Assembly (NCBI RefSeq): GCF_001675285.1
Contig: NZ_LSGQ01000029.1
Coordinates: 62,001 to 126,000 of the forward strand
DNA: 64,000 nucleotides
Direction: 5' to 3'
DNA from: Elizabethkingia miricola
GTDB taxonomy: Bacteria; Bacteroidota; Bacteroidia; Flavobacteriales; Weeksellaceae
A program made the position numbers and the translations under genes. A model generated the notes under the pieces. It saw nothing but the letters and a program-made list of their open reading frames with translations. It was not told where the DNA came from and ran no database searches. Positions 48,039 to 56,435 of this stretch are shown in pieces. Each line of letters begins with the position of its first letter. Position 1 is the stretch's first letter.

Positions 48039-48773
48039 TAGAAATTAAATTATTGATTTGCAATAGTTTAAACTATGTTATTTACAATAATCAACAGTTT
48101 TAATCACTAAACAACAGTTTTTTAGTCAAATTTCTCGAAATATTAATTTCCAATATATTTTTATTGAATTCACGTTTTGCTTTTGTAAAATTTAATATTT
48201 TAACTTAAACTTTAATAAATAGGCGTAAGTATATTGTAAATTAGTTAGTTGTATGTCTTTAATAATGTAAGTTTTAGATATGCATTTCTGTTAATTAGCC
48301 GTTTTGCAATAGAAAATTGCCATATTTTCCAGATAATATCAATCAGATAAACAACATTATTGAGCTTTATACTGCTAATTGCTATTTCTTTTTCAGACTA
48401 TGGACTTTCTTCGGGTAAAACAGGTTGATAAGCCTCTGTATTATGCTAATATACTTTCGAAAAGCAGAACAAGGGATATACCTTGTGTTTAATACTCTGT
48501 ATGATTGCAATAACAAGCAGAATTAGCCTAACCGATCCAAAACCTCATAATTGGATATGGACAAGAATTTAAGGCTTTAAACGGGCTTATTTTGGAATCT
48601 TCCAGATATCTTTGTGTTCCTGTATGCATTTATATTGTTAAATGCCAGATAAGCATAGTATAGCCAGCATCTCCCGTGATATAAGAGACAATCGGTTATA
48701 CACCAATATCTACTGCAATACAGAGTGATTGCTGATGTTAGTATGGAACGCTTAAATATGGCTGATAAATACC
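48039..48773. other. 735-base region without a recognisable gene
   Basis: The left 260 bases are extremely AT-rich. From about 48360 the composition becomes more balanced, as in coding or RNA sequence, but all frames are broken; the longest ATG frame seen there is 30 codons (48400-48492). It may be a decayed gene, a non-coding RNA or a long leader; no family recognised. Confidence 0.4.
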
Positions 48774-49856
48774 TTAATGATTGATCTTGGCTCGTTTTCC
48801 GCCTGTTGAGGATGAGATTAAAGATGCAGCAATACTAACGCCTAGAATACCTAAGATAATCAACAGGGAATGGGTTGTTTTAAAGCCCCAGTCTTCCAGT
48901 TGGTGATGGAAGATCATTTTTAATCCGATAAACGTCAATAAGAAAGCCAGTCCGGTTTTTAAATATTTGAATTTGTCTACAATATTAGCCAGCAGGAAGA
49001 ACATAGATCTAAGCCCTATAATGGCAAATATGTTGGAAAAGAATACAATATAAGGGTCTTTAGTTACTGAAAAAATCGCCGGAATAGAATCCACTGCAAA
49101 AATAAGGTCGGTGAACTCTATAATTAACAGTACCAGAAACAAAGGTGTCATTTTTTTAATTCCGTCTACTACTACAAAGAACTTGTTTCCTTCGAATTTG
49201 TTATGGACTTTAAAGTATTTATTGGCAAACTTTACTACCGGATGCTTTTCTGTATCTATATGCTCTTCTTCTTTGCTAAAGAACATTCTGATACCGGTAA
49301 AGACCAGAAATGCTCCAAATACGTACATAATCCACTCGAATCGACTGATAAGAGATGCTCCCACGAATATAAAAATGAAACGCATGATAATAGCACCCAA
49401 TATTCCCCATATAAGTACCTTGTGATAATTCTTTTCGGCAACCTTAAAGGAACCGAATATAAGGAGTATAACGAAAATATTGTCGATAGATAAGGCATAT
49501 TCTACAATATAACCTGTGATATATTCTAGGGCAAGGTTCTTGTCATAAAGCTCTAAGCTGGTTTCAAAATCACCTGGGATTATCTTGACAGGGTGGTGGT
49601 GCTTGGCTATAACCTGCTGCAATCTTTCCATACTGTCTATATTGTGCAGGAAGTGCCCGAACTGCATTAGGAAAAAATAGAACCCAAGAGCCACACAGAT
49701 AACAAATATACTCATCAGTATTGCCTGTTTCAGTGATACTGATTTGTTGTTATTTTCTTTGTTTTTGCTCTTTTTACTGAATAATCCCAGATCGATAACC
49801 AGGATTAATAATACGATGGCCAAAAAGCCTATGATAAATAAAAGTTCTCCACTCAT
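48774..49856 (-). CDS. TerC-family integral membrane protein
   Basis: 360 residues, eight to nine membrane helices. TerC hallmarks: YALSIDNIFVILLIFGSF with acidic residues in the membrane, HKVLIWGILGAIIMRF, and LIIEFTDLIFAVDSIPAIFSVT. The family (TerC/Alx) is tied to tellurium resistance and, in recent work on relatives, manganese export. Neighbouring genes (M14 peptidase, XRE regulator) give no metal context. A TATCTTTG -7 match is at 49879-49886 on the minus strand. Confidence 0.92.
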   Translation of the reverse strand: MSGELLFIIGFLAIVLLILVIDLGLFSKKSKNKENNNKSVSLKQAILMSIFVICVALGFYFFLMQFGHFLHNIDSMERLQQVIAKHHHPVKIIPGDFETSLELYDKNLALEYITGYIVEYALSIDNIFVILLIFGSFKVAEKNYHKVLIWGILGAIIMRFIFIFVGASLISRFEWIMYVFGAFLVFTGIRMFFSKEEEHIDTEKHPVVKFANKYFKVHNKFEGNKFFVVVDGIKKMTPLFLVLLIIEFTDLIFAVDSIPAIFSVTKDPYIVFFSNIFAIIGLRSMFFLLANIVDKFKYLKTGLAFLLTFIGLKMIFHHQLEDWGFKTTHSLLIILGILGVSIAASLISSSTGGKRAKINH

Positions 49857-49912
49857 TTCTTTAGTACAATGTAATGCGCAAAGATAGTCTAAAAACCAAT
49901 AATTTAGACGAT

Positions 49913-49926
49913 TTTACAAATGTAAA
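49913..49926. promoter_or_regulatory. TTTACA AA TGTAAA palindrome, same motif as the XRE repeats
   Basis: Two 6-bp arms with a 2-base spacer. It contains the 11-mer ACAAATGTAAA found at 47962 and 47995 (and again at 50238-50248 inside the M14 coding region). It lies upstream of the terC -7 box, so it may be a binding site of the XRE protein. Confidence 0.5.
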
Positions 49927-50184
49927 CTTAAGTTTTTTTTAAGGAAATTAAAAACGTTGTTTGTTTAACTAAAATATCCACATTTATAGAGATTTGTCTT
50001 TAAAATAGGCTTAAAGTAAATATAAAAAAAGACTTTATATAAATATTTTTAAAAACTGATTGTTAGTAAGTTACATTTTTTTATTATTTTTTTGTTAACG
50101 AGAAAAGTTATCAACAGACATTTTGTCAAATCAAAGTGTTTAATAATTCTCAGATGTAAATTTTAATAAGAGATAAAAATAAGC

Positions 50185-50192
50185 TAAATTTG
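50185..50192 (+). promoter_or_regulatory. Candidate -7 box of the M14 operon (TAAATTTG)
   Basis: TAAATTTG with TTA (one mismatch to TTG) 19 bases upstream (50163-50165). It ends 21 bases before the ATG at 50214. Confidence 0.55.
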
Positions 50193-50213
50193 GAACGTAA
50201 AATAAAAATGTAA

Positions 50214-51320
50214 ATGGCATCAGTTTTTGAATACTTCACAAATGTAAACTTCTCAAATCGCTATATTTTGCCTCAAAAATTATTTTCCTACCTGCAGGAG
50301 AATTACAGCGATTATATATCAGAGGTAGGCAAGTCGGTTTTAGGACAACCTGTCTATCAATTTTCAATAGGTAACGGCCCTGTTAATGTCCTTGCCTGGT
50401 CACAGATGCACGGAAACGAATCTACTGCAACACTGGCAATGCTGGACCTGCTTTATTCACTGGATAAGAATACTGAACTAAAGGACAGGCTTTTTAGTAA
50501 AATAACATTGGACTTTATCTTTATGCTGAATCCGGATGGTTCGGAAAAATGGACCAGACGTAATGCATTGGATATCGATATGAACAGAGATTTCCTGAAA
50601 GAGTCGAGTCCGGAAATTAAGATTCTGAAAAATATAGCTAAAGAGAAGAAATACGATTATGCATTAAATCTGCATGATCAGAGAACCATCTTTACAACTG
50701 ACGGAGTACATCCGGCAACTTTGTCTTTCCTGGCCCCTTCTTTTGATCAGGATCGGACGCTGAATGAAAATCGAAAAAAGAGTATGGCAATTATTGCACA
50801 TATTTACTCGGATCTTAAAAACAAAATACCCAACCGTATCGGACGTTATACGGATGAATTTTATCCGACGTCAACCGGTGATAATTTTATGCTGGCAGGT
50901 ATTCCGACAGTATTGTTTGAAGGTGGACATTCGGAAGACGATTACCTGAGAAAAGAAACCCGTAAATATTATACTCTGGCATTGTATGATGCATTGGCAG
51001 CAATGTCAATTATTCCCGGACAGACATTGGGGTATGAAACTTACTTTGACATTCCGGAAAATCAGCAAACCCATTATGATGTCATTTACAGAAATGTAAA
51101 ACTCAATACAGATTTCGATTGTGTACTGGACGTTGCAGTGCAGTATAAAGAAGTAATTAATGAAGGCGCTGATGAGATTTCCTTTGTTCCTTTTGTAGCT
51201 GAAGTCGGAGACATAGGCAAGAAGAAAGCCTGGAAAGAAATCGATGCGACCGGGAAAAAATTTATATCAGATAAAAAATATCCAAAGCTGGATGAGGAAG
51301 TAAACTTCAGTCTGGGGTAA
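50214..51320 (+). CDS. M14-family zinc carboxypeptidase-like protein
   Basis: 368 residues, no signal peptide, so cytoplasmic. Zinc ligands fit the M14 fold: SQMHGNES (H66, E69) and NLHDQRTIFT for the second histidine; the substrate-binding arginines are in WTRRNALDIDMNRDF, and VLFEGGHSEDDY supplies the late acidic residue region. It should remove residues from peptides or act on amide-linked groups. The following P-loop kinase gene overlaps by one base (TAATG). Confidence 0.85.
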   Translation: MASVFEYFTNVNFSNRYILPQKLFSYLQENYSDYISEVGKSVLGQPVYQFSIGNGPVNVLAWSQMHGNESTATLAMLDLLYSLDKNTELKDRLFSKITLDFIFMLNPDGSEKWTRRNALDIDMNRDFLKESSPEIKILKNIAKEKKYDYALNLHDQRTIFTTDGVHPATLSFLAPSFDQDRTLNENRKKSMAIIAHIYSDLKNKIPNRIGRYTDEFYPTSTGDNFMLAGIPTVLFEGGHSEDDYLRKETRKYYTLALYDALAAMSIIPGQTLGYETYFDIPENQQTHYDVIYRNVKLNTDFDCVLDVAVQYKEVINEGADEISFVPFVAEVGDIGKKKAWKEIDATGKKFISDKKYPKLDEEVNFSLG

Positions 51321-51865
51321 TGATTATTCATATTTTTGGGGCTTCAGGTTCCGGAGTTACAACGCTGGGAAATTATATCAGCAAGAAACTAGGGTGGAAA
51401 TATCTGGATTCAGATGATTTTTTCTGGGAAAAGACAGAGACACTTTATACGGTAAAAAGAGATCCTAAAAGCAGAGATGCGGAAATTTTGAAATTGTTAA
51501 AAAGCGGGGAGTCCATAATTTTCGGTGGCAGTTGTATTAGCTGGTCACCGGAAATTCATTCCTGTTTCGATAAAATTGTGTTTTTATTTGTGCCGCCGGA
51601 AAACAGAATGCTTAGGGTAAAAAAACGAGAAGCGGAGAGATATGGTGAAAAGCTTTTCACAGATCCGGTGACCCGGAAGATGCATGATGATTTCATAGCA
51701 TTCTGCAAAGATTATGATGAAATGAAAGGAATTGCAAACCGTACTATAAAAGCACACCGCAAATGGCTGGAAAATCAGACTGTTGAAATTACTGAAATTT
51801 ACGGAGACTTTTCGACCATAGAAATCACAGAAAAATTACTTTCCAAATGGCAGTTACTTCATTAA
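51320..51865 (+). CDS. P-loop NTPase/kinase (adenylate-kinase-like)
   Basis: 181 residues. The N-terminus IIHIFGASGSGVTTLGNYIS is a Walker A loop (GASGSGVTT); DSDDFFWEKTETLY follows as in small-molecule kinases of the adenylate/shikimate kinase fold, and the middle has FVPPENRMLRVKKRE with a lid-like RxxxR region. Substrate unknown. It is translationally coupled to the M14 gene. Its stop lies 52 bases before lpdA. Confidence 0.82.
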   Translation: MIIHIFGASGSGVTTLGNYISKKLGWKYLDSDDFFWEKTETLYTVKRDPKSRDAEILKLLKSGESIIFGGSCISWSPEIHSCFDKIVFLFVPPENRMLRVKKREAERYGEKLFTDPVTRKMHDDFIAFCKDYDEMKGIANRTIKAHRKWLENQTVEITEIYGDFSTIEITEKLLSKWQLLH

Positions 51866-51890
51866 AAAGCCGTAATTTAGTGCCTTAAAA

Positions 51891-51898
51891 TAATTTTG
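51891..51898 (+). promoter_or_regulatory. Candidate -7 box of lpdA (TAATTTTG)
   Basis: TAATTTTG matches TAnnTTTG and ends 19 bases before the lpdA ATG; no TTG at 19-base spacing. Confidence 0.45.
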
Positions 51899-51917
51899 TC
51901 AATCTAAAAACTAAAAT

Positions 51918-53321
51918 ATGAATCAATTCGATGTAGCCGTTATTGGCTCAGGTCCCGGTGGATACGTTGCAGCAATCAGATGTGCGCAATTAGGTTTCAA
52001 AACCGTAATTATTGAAAAATATTCTACCCTGGGCGGGACTTGCCTAAACGTTGGATGTATTCCGTCTAAAGCATTACTAGATTCTTCTGAGCATTTTGAA
52101 AATGCAAAACACACTTTCGCTACCCACGGTATTCTTATCGATGAGCCAAAAGTAGACATTGCACAAATGATCAGTCGTAAAAATGATGTTGTAGACCAAA
52201 CAACCAAAGGGATTAACTTCCTAATGGATAAAAATAAAATCACTGTTCTACAAGGTGTAGGGAGTTTTGAATCTGCAACTCAGATTAAAGTAACGAAAGC
52301 TGACGGATCTTCTGAGGTTATCGAAGCTAAAAATACAATCATTGCAACAGGTTCCAAGCCTTCTTCATTACCTTTCATTACATTGGATAAAGAAAGAGTG
52401 ATTACTTCTACAGAAGCATTAAACCTTAAAGAAGTACCTAAGCACCTTATCGTAATCGGTGGAGGAGTTATTGGTCTTGAATTAGGTTCTGTATACCTTC
52501 GTTTAGGAAGTGATGTTACTGTAGTAGAATACCTGGATAAAATTATCCCGGGAATGGATGGTACATTATCTAAAGAATTACAGAAAACTCTGAAAAAGCA
52601 GGGTATGAAGTTTATGCTTTCTACTGCTGTTTCGGGAGTTGAAAGAAACGGAGATACTGTAAAAGTTACAGCTAAAGATAAAAAAGGAGAAGATGTAGTT
52701 GTTGAAGGTGACTACTGTCTTGTATCTGTAGGACGTCGTCCATATACAGATGGTCTGGGTCTTGAGAAAGCAGGTGTAGAACTTGACGAAAGAGGAAGAG
52801 TAAAGACTAACGATCATTTACAGACAAACGTACCGAACATCTACGCTATTGGAGATGTTGTAAAAGGAGCAATGCTTGCTCATAAAGCTGAAGAAGAAGG
52901 TGTTTTTGTAGCTGAAACTTTAGCAGGAGAAAAACCTCACGTTAACTACAACCTTATTCCGGGTGTTGTTTATACATGGCCTGAAGTTGCAGGTGTAGGT
53001 AAAACTGAAGAGCAGCTAAAAGAAGCTGGTGTAGCTTACAAAACCGGATCTTTCCCAATGCGTGCATTAGGCCGTTCCAGAGCGAGTATGGATACTGATG
53101 GTGTAATCAAGATTCTTGCTGACGAGAAGACTGATGAAATCCTTGGTGTACATATGATAGGAGCAAGAGCTGCAGATATGATTGCTGAAGCTGTAGTAGC
53201 AATGGAGTTCCGTGCTTCTGCTGAAGATATCGCAAGAATCTCTCACGCACACCCTACCTATACTGAAGCTATTAAAGAAGCAGCTTTAGATGCTACAGGT
53301 AAGCGTGCAATTCACATGTAA
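51918..53321 (+). CDS. lpdA: Dihydrolipoyl dehydrogenase (E3)
   Basis: 467 residues. The FAD motif GSGPGGYVAAI (10-20), the redox disulfide GGTCLNVGCIPSK (C42, C47), the NAD motif VIGGGVIGLELGSVY and the C-terminal HAHPTYTEAIKEAALDA with the catalytic histidine-glutamate pair are all present. It reoxidises dihydrolipoamide in 2-oxoacid dehydrogenase complexes and the glycine cleavage system. No E1 or E2 gene is adjacent. Codon use is that of an expressed gene. Terminator follows. Confidence 0.97.
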   Translation: MNQFDVAVIGSGPGGYVAAIRCAQLGFKTVIIEKYSTLGGTCLNVGCIPSKALLDSSEHFENAKHTFATHGILIDEPKVDIAQMISRKNDVVDQTTKGINFLMDKNKITVLQGVGSFESATQIKVTKADGSSEVIEAKNTIIATGSKPSSLPFITLDKERVITSTEALNLKEVPKHLIVIGGGVIGLELGSVYLRLGSDVTVVEYLDKIIPGMDGTLSKELQKTLKKQGMKFMLSTAVSGVERNGDTVKVTAKDKKGEDVVVEGDYCLVSVGRRPYTDGLGLEKAGVELDERGRVKTNDHLQTNVPNIYAIGDVVKGAMLAHKAEEEGVFVAETLAGEKPHVNYNLIPGVVYTWPEVAGVGKTEEQLKEAGVAYKTGSFPMRALGRSRASMDTDGVIKILADEKTDEILGVHMIGARAADMIAEAVVAMEFRASAEDIARISHAHPTYTEAIKEAALDATGKRAIHM

Positions 53322-53343
53322 GATTATAATTAATCATAAAATG

Positions 53344-53372
53344 AAAAAGCAATCCAATTGGATTGCTTTTTT
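53344..53372 (+). terminator. Terminator after lpdA
   Basis: AAAAAGCAATCC and GGATTGCTTTTT form a 12-bp stem with loop AATT, then more Ts. It sits between convergent lpdA and the VOC gene. Confidence 0.9.
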
Positions 53373-53378
53373 GTTTTT

Positions 53379-53834
53379 TTAAGGATGTTGCTGCTGTTTC
53401 GAAGGATCGTCATAATTAACCATCCATGAAATTCCGAATTTGTCCGTCCACATCCCAAAGTAGGCACCCCAAAAAGTATCTTGTAAAGGCATTGTTACTT
53501 CTCCGCCGGCAGAAAGTCCATTAAATAGCTTGTCAGCTTCTTCTCTGGAACCTGCATTTACGGAAAGTTGGATATTATTGCCTTTTGCAAATTTTCCTCC
53601 GGCGCAATTTCCTCCAATTACATCCGATCCCATTAAAACAGTTTCCTGTGAAATAGGAAGGGAAATATGCATTATTTTATTTTTATCTGCTTCACTAACG
53701 GGATATTCCTCACTTGGCGGCATATCCGAGAACTTCCCTACATAGGGAAACTCACCACCAAAAACAGATTTATAGAACTCAAAGGCCTCCAGACAATTTC
53801 CTTCAAAATTAAGATAAACGTTAATTTGTGCCAT
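53379..53834 (-). CDS. VOC-family (PhnB/glyoxalase-like) protein
   Basis: 151 residues. The 3-demethylubiquinone/PhnB-type fold is seen in INVYLNFEGNCLEAFEFYKSVFGGEF, KIMHISLPISQETVLMGSDV and the C-terminal WGAYFGMWTDKFGISWMVNYD. These proteins bind metal or small ligands in a paired beta-alpha-beta-beta-beta unit; the specific reaction is unknown. Single gene with a CAAATTTA (TAAATTTG) match upstream at 53855-53862. Confidence 0.85.
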   Translation of the reverse strand: MAQINVYLNFEGNCLEAFEFYKSVFGGEFPYVGKFSDMPPSEEYPVSEADKNKIMHISLPISQETVLMGSDVIGGNCAGGKFAKGNNIQLSVNAGSREEADKLFNGLSAGGEVTMPLQDTFWGAYFGMWTDKFGISWMVNYDDPSKQQQHP

Positions 53835-53936
53835 ATCAATTATTTAATTATTCTCAAATTTAGATTTTTATAAAGGCAGAAATAATAATAATTTTCATAA
53901 ATTTTTGTTAAAAATATCAGGATAAGAAGGTAAGTA

Positions 53937-54398
53937 TCAAAAAGTCCTGAATTTATCATAGAAAGCACTTGCTTTTACCGGAGCGATATTAAATTGTATC
54001 CCCACGGTGGCTCCACGGAAGTATTTTTCATTCCTTAAAGGAATAGCATAACCTCCGGTTAACCATATTGCATTGAAGAGACTAAGGCCTATATTGGGTT
54101 CTAAGGCATAAGGAGATGCAGATACTCCGTACATGAAAATTGCATTGTTATAATAGGCGTGTATCTCAGGAAGGATTTTGCTGTTTCCATTCACTGTTGT
54201 ATAAATAGCTCCCGCCCCCAAATTAAAATAAGGCTGATTGGAAGAAGTTGAGGTTCTGTATTCAAAACTTAGTTTCAGACTGTTTCTACCTGTATATTTA
54301 TATCCCACACCAATAGCTGTCTGGTCAAAAAACTGAGCTTTAGGAAGATAGAGAGCTCCAAAGAGTAAAACAACAGAGAATAATGCAGAATATTTCAT
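53937..54398 (-). CDS. Small outer-membrane barrel-like protein
   Basis: 153 residues. A signal peptide (MKYSALFSVVLLFGALYLPKA) is followed by strand-rich sequence (IGVGYKYTGRNSLKLSFEYRTS, FNLGAGAIYT, ATVGIQFNIAPVKASAFYDKF). No named family recognised. A TAATTTTG -7 match lies at 54413-54420 on the minus strand, overlapping the region shared with the divergent gene. Confidence 0.7.
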   Translation of the reverse strand: MKYSALFSVVLLFGALYLPKAQFFDQTAIGVGYKYTGRNSLKLSFEYRTSTSSNQPYFNLGAGAIYTTVNGNSKILPEIHAYYNNAIFMYGVSASPYALEPNIGLSLFNAIWLTGGYAIPLRNEKYFRGATVGIQFNIAPVKASAFYDKFRTF

Positions 54399-54450
54399 GA
54401 CAGATGTTTACTCAAAATTAAATAAAGTTTTTCTTCCGTAAAAGAAAGCC

Positions 54451-54458
54451 TATTTTTG
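54451..54458 (+). promoter_or_regulatory. Candidate -7 box of the CvfB gene (TATTTTTG)
   Basis: TATTTTTG matches TAnnTTTG and ends 14 bases before the ATG at 54473, leaving a very short leader. Confidence 0.45.
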
Positions 54459-54472
54459 CATAAAAATAAAGT

Positions 54473-55297
54473 ATGCAAATCGGAAAGAAACAATATTTAT
54501 CAGTCTCCGGAAAATCTGAAGCCGGACTTCAATTAAAGGATGAATTAGGGAATGAAATTTTTCTTTCCAAACTTTTTGCAGATCCAGCTTCGGAAATAGG
54601 AGATGAGGTATCAGTATTCGTTTATCAGGAAGAAGGAGAGCTAAAGGCTACAACCGAAATTCCTTATTGTGAAGTAGGGGAATATGCTGTACTTCGTGCA
54701 GTACAGACATTGCCAAGCGGAGCCTTTATGGACTGGGGAATTATAAAAGACCTGTTCGTTCCATACAAACAGCAGAAAGGTAAGATTGTTGAAGAAAAAA
54801 GATATCTTGTCCATGTTTATATAGATGAGACCACTGGTCTTATTACCGGAACTACAAAATTCAAAAGAAATCCCCAGTACGAGAATTTGGATCTTAAGAA
54901 AGGAGAAAAAGTTGATTTGATCCTGATTAATGAAACTGAATTGGGATGGAATGTAGTTGTTAACAAAAAATATATAGGACTTGTATACGCTTCCGATGTG
55001 TACAAAAAACTTTATCCGTTAAATGAAGAAACAGGCTATATTAAAGCAATAAGAGAGGACGGAAAGATAGATGTTACTTTACAGCCTGAAGGTTTTGAAA
55101 ACATAGACAGTTTCCGTCAGGAGATTCTGGATGCTCTGGACGATCACGGCGGATTGCTTTACCTTTCTGATAAATCTTCTCCTGAAGAGATTAAGGACAA
55201 ATTACAGATGAGTAAAAAGAACTTTAAAAAAGCTATTGGCGGTTTATACAAAGAAGGAGTTATCGAAATTCTGGAAGATAAAATCCGTTTGAAATAA
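54473..55297 (+). CDS. CvfB-like S1-domain RNA-binding protein
   Basis: 274 residues. Successive OB/S1-like domains (KQYLSVSGKSEAG..., GEYAVLRAVQTLPSGAFMDWGIIKDLFVPYKQQ, ELGWNVVVNKKYIGLVYASD) are followed by a winged-helix tail (EEIKDKLQMSKKNFKKAIGGLYKEG). This is the layout of CvfB (YitL), first noted as a virulence-related regulator in Staphylococcus. It probably binds RNA. Single gene with a terminator after it. Confidence 0.85.
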   Translation: MQIGKKQYLSVSGKSEAGLQLKDELGNEIFLSKLFADPASEIGDEVSVFVYQEEGELKATTEIPYCEVGEYAVLRAVQTLPSGAFMDWGIIKDLFVPYKQQKGKIVEEKRYLVHVYIDETTGLITGTTKFKRNPQYENLDLKKGEKVDLILINETELGWNVVVNKKYIGLVYASDVYKKLYPLNEETGYIKAIREDGKIDVTLQPEGFENIDSFRQEILDALDDHGGLLYLSDKSSPEEIKDKLQMSKKNFKKAIGGLYKEGVIEILEDKIRLK

Positions 55298-55316
55298 CAA
55301 TAAAAGATATTATAAA

Positions 55317-55350
55317 AAAGCTGTCTCAAGAGTATTGAAGACAGCTTTTT
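55317..55350. terminator. Bidirectional terminator between CvfB and the AraC gene
   Basis: AAAGCTGTCT and AGACAGCTTT form a 10-bp stem with an inner CAA/TTG pairing; A and T runs flank it. The two genes converge here. Its left arm shares AAGCTGTCTCAA with the element at 47304. Confidence 0.85.
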
Positions 55351-55357
55351 TTGCATT

Positions 55358-56212
55358 CTAATTATTACCGGAGTTACTCCGGATAAATTCTGAAGGGGTT
55401 TTGTTGGTATATTTTTTAAACATTCTGTTGAAATAAGTAACATTGTTAAAGCCGCAACTGTAGCTGCATTCGGATATTGTTTTATCCTGAGTCATCAGAA
55501 GGCATGCTTTATTAATACGGTAACGGTTGACAAATTCTGTAAAGGTGATCTGTGTTGCTTTTTTAAAAAAATTACAAAATGCAGGAAGAGTAAGATTAGC
55601 CAGCTTTGCAACATCCTCTATATTTATTTCCTTATCGTAATGATGTTCCACATAGGTAAAGATATTTTCCAGTCTTGTTTTATTTTTAGAGATTATGGTA
55701 TAAGGCATAATTTCTTTGTTCAACAATTCATATTCCTCGCACAAAGAAAGCTCAAAGAGAATTTCCAGAAGCAGTAAGTATCTTTTATAACCCTCGGATT
55801 CCAGGAGCTTTTTTAGTTTTGGCATGAGCAGCTTTTTTGTAGCTGTACTATACAGAATACCATATTTAGAACGCTCCAGCAAATCTTTAACAGCTCTGGT
55901 TTCAACTTCCTGTTGTGGAAAATGCAAAATCTCTTCCCTGAACTGAAGTACTATTTCTTCATGCGGATCAACAGAATTCAGTCCAAATCCGGAATGGGGA
56001 ATGTTCGAGCCTATTAGTACAAGATCTCCGTTTGTATAATTGCTTTTATGGTAGCCAACATGCCTTGTGCCACTTCCCGAAATTACACATACCAGTTCTA
56101 TTTCCGGATGATAATGATACTCCCATTTAAATTCAGAAATAGGAGAGTTATTATGCAGCGTACGGAAAGAGCTTTTTTCACTTGGAACTATTCTTTCAAA
56201 ACTAACTTTCAT
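55358..56212 (-). CDS. AraC-family regulator, probable control of the trehalose locus
   Basis: 284 residues. The N-terminal cupin-like sensor has EWKYHYHPEIELVCV-like sequence (visible as WEYHYHPEIELVCVISGSGTR cut to KWEYHYHPEIELV) and VLIGSNIPHSGFG. The C-terminal double HTH (about 185-284) holds EDVAKLANLTLPAFCNFFKK and CGFNNVTYFNRMFKKYTNKTP. It is divergent from the sugar MFS/trehalase/TonB receptor genes, with a palindrome in between, so it likely senses trehalose or a derivative; that is inference from position. Confidence 0.88.
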   Translation of the reverse strand: MKVSFERIVPSEKSSFRTLHNNSPISEFKWEYHYHPEIELVCVISGSGTRHVGYHKSNYTNGDLVLIGSNIPHSGFGLNSVDPHEEIVLQFREEILHFPQQEVETRAVKDLLERSKYGILYSTATKKLLMPKLKKLLESEGYKRYLLLLEILFELSLCEEYELLNKEIMPYTIISKNKTRLENIFTYVEHHYDKEINIEDVAKLANLTLPAFCNFFKKATQITFTEFVNRYRINKACLLMTQDKTISECSYSCGFNNVTYFNRMFKKYTNKTPSEFIRSNSGNN

Positions 56213-56276
56213 TCAATTAATCACATTTATTCACTAAAAATAATAATTATATTAATATAGTTCAAATATATGTTTA

Positions 56277-56301
56277 TTGTGTTAAATTAACGTTAACACA
56301 A
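56277..56301. promoter_or_regulatory. Palindromic operator between AraC and MFS genes
   Basis: TTGTGTTAA (56277-56285) and TTAACACAA (56293-56301) are perfect 9-bp arms with a 7-base spacer. A minus-strand -7 box TATATTTG (56270-56263) for the AraC gene and a plus-strand TATCTTAG (56309-56316) for the MFS gene flank it, so the palindrome covers the -33 region of both divergent promoters. Confidence 0.65.
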
Positions 56302-56435
56302 ATGCTTCTATCTTAGTCACCAGGAAATTATTTAATGAATAACAGGTGCAATTTATTTCTGGGAAATATTAATGTACAGGCGTTTCATTTTATGAAATAT
56401 TAATCTTAGAAAACAGGATATTAAAAAACTGGTAA

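Larger units (their letters stand above)
49857..50213. other. 357-base divergent promoter region of terC and the M14 gene
   Basis: AT-rich. Holds -7 matches for both genes and a perfect ACAAATGTAAA site. No ORF or RNA seen. Confidence 0.5.

Noticed and set aside
47304-55350. Pair of IS ends flanking a transposed segment (shared AAGCTGTCTCAA at 47303 and 55319)
   Set aside because: The right copy is a good bidirectional terminator, both face the same way and the genes between are ordinary housekeeping genes with no transposase.
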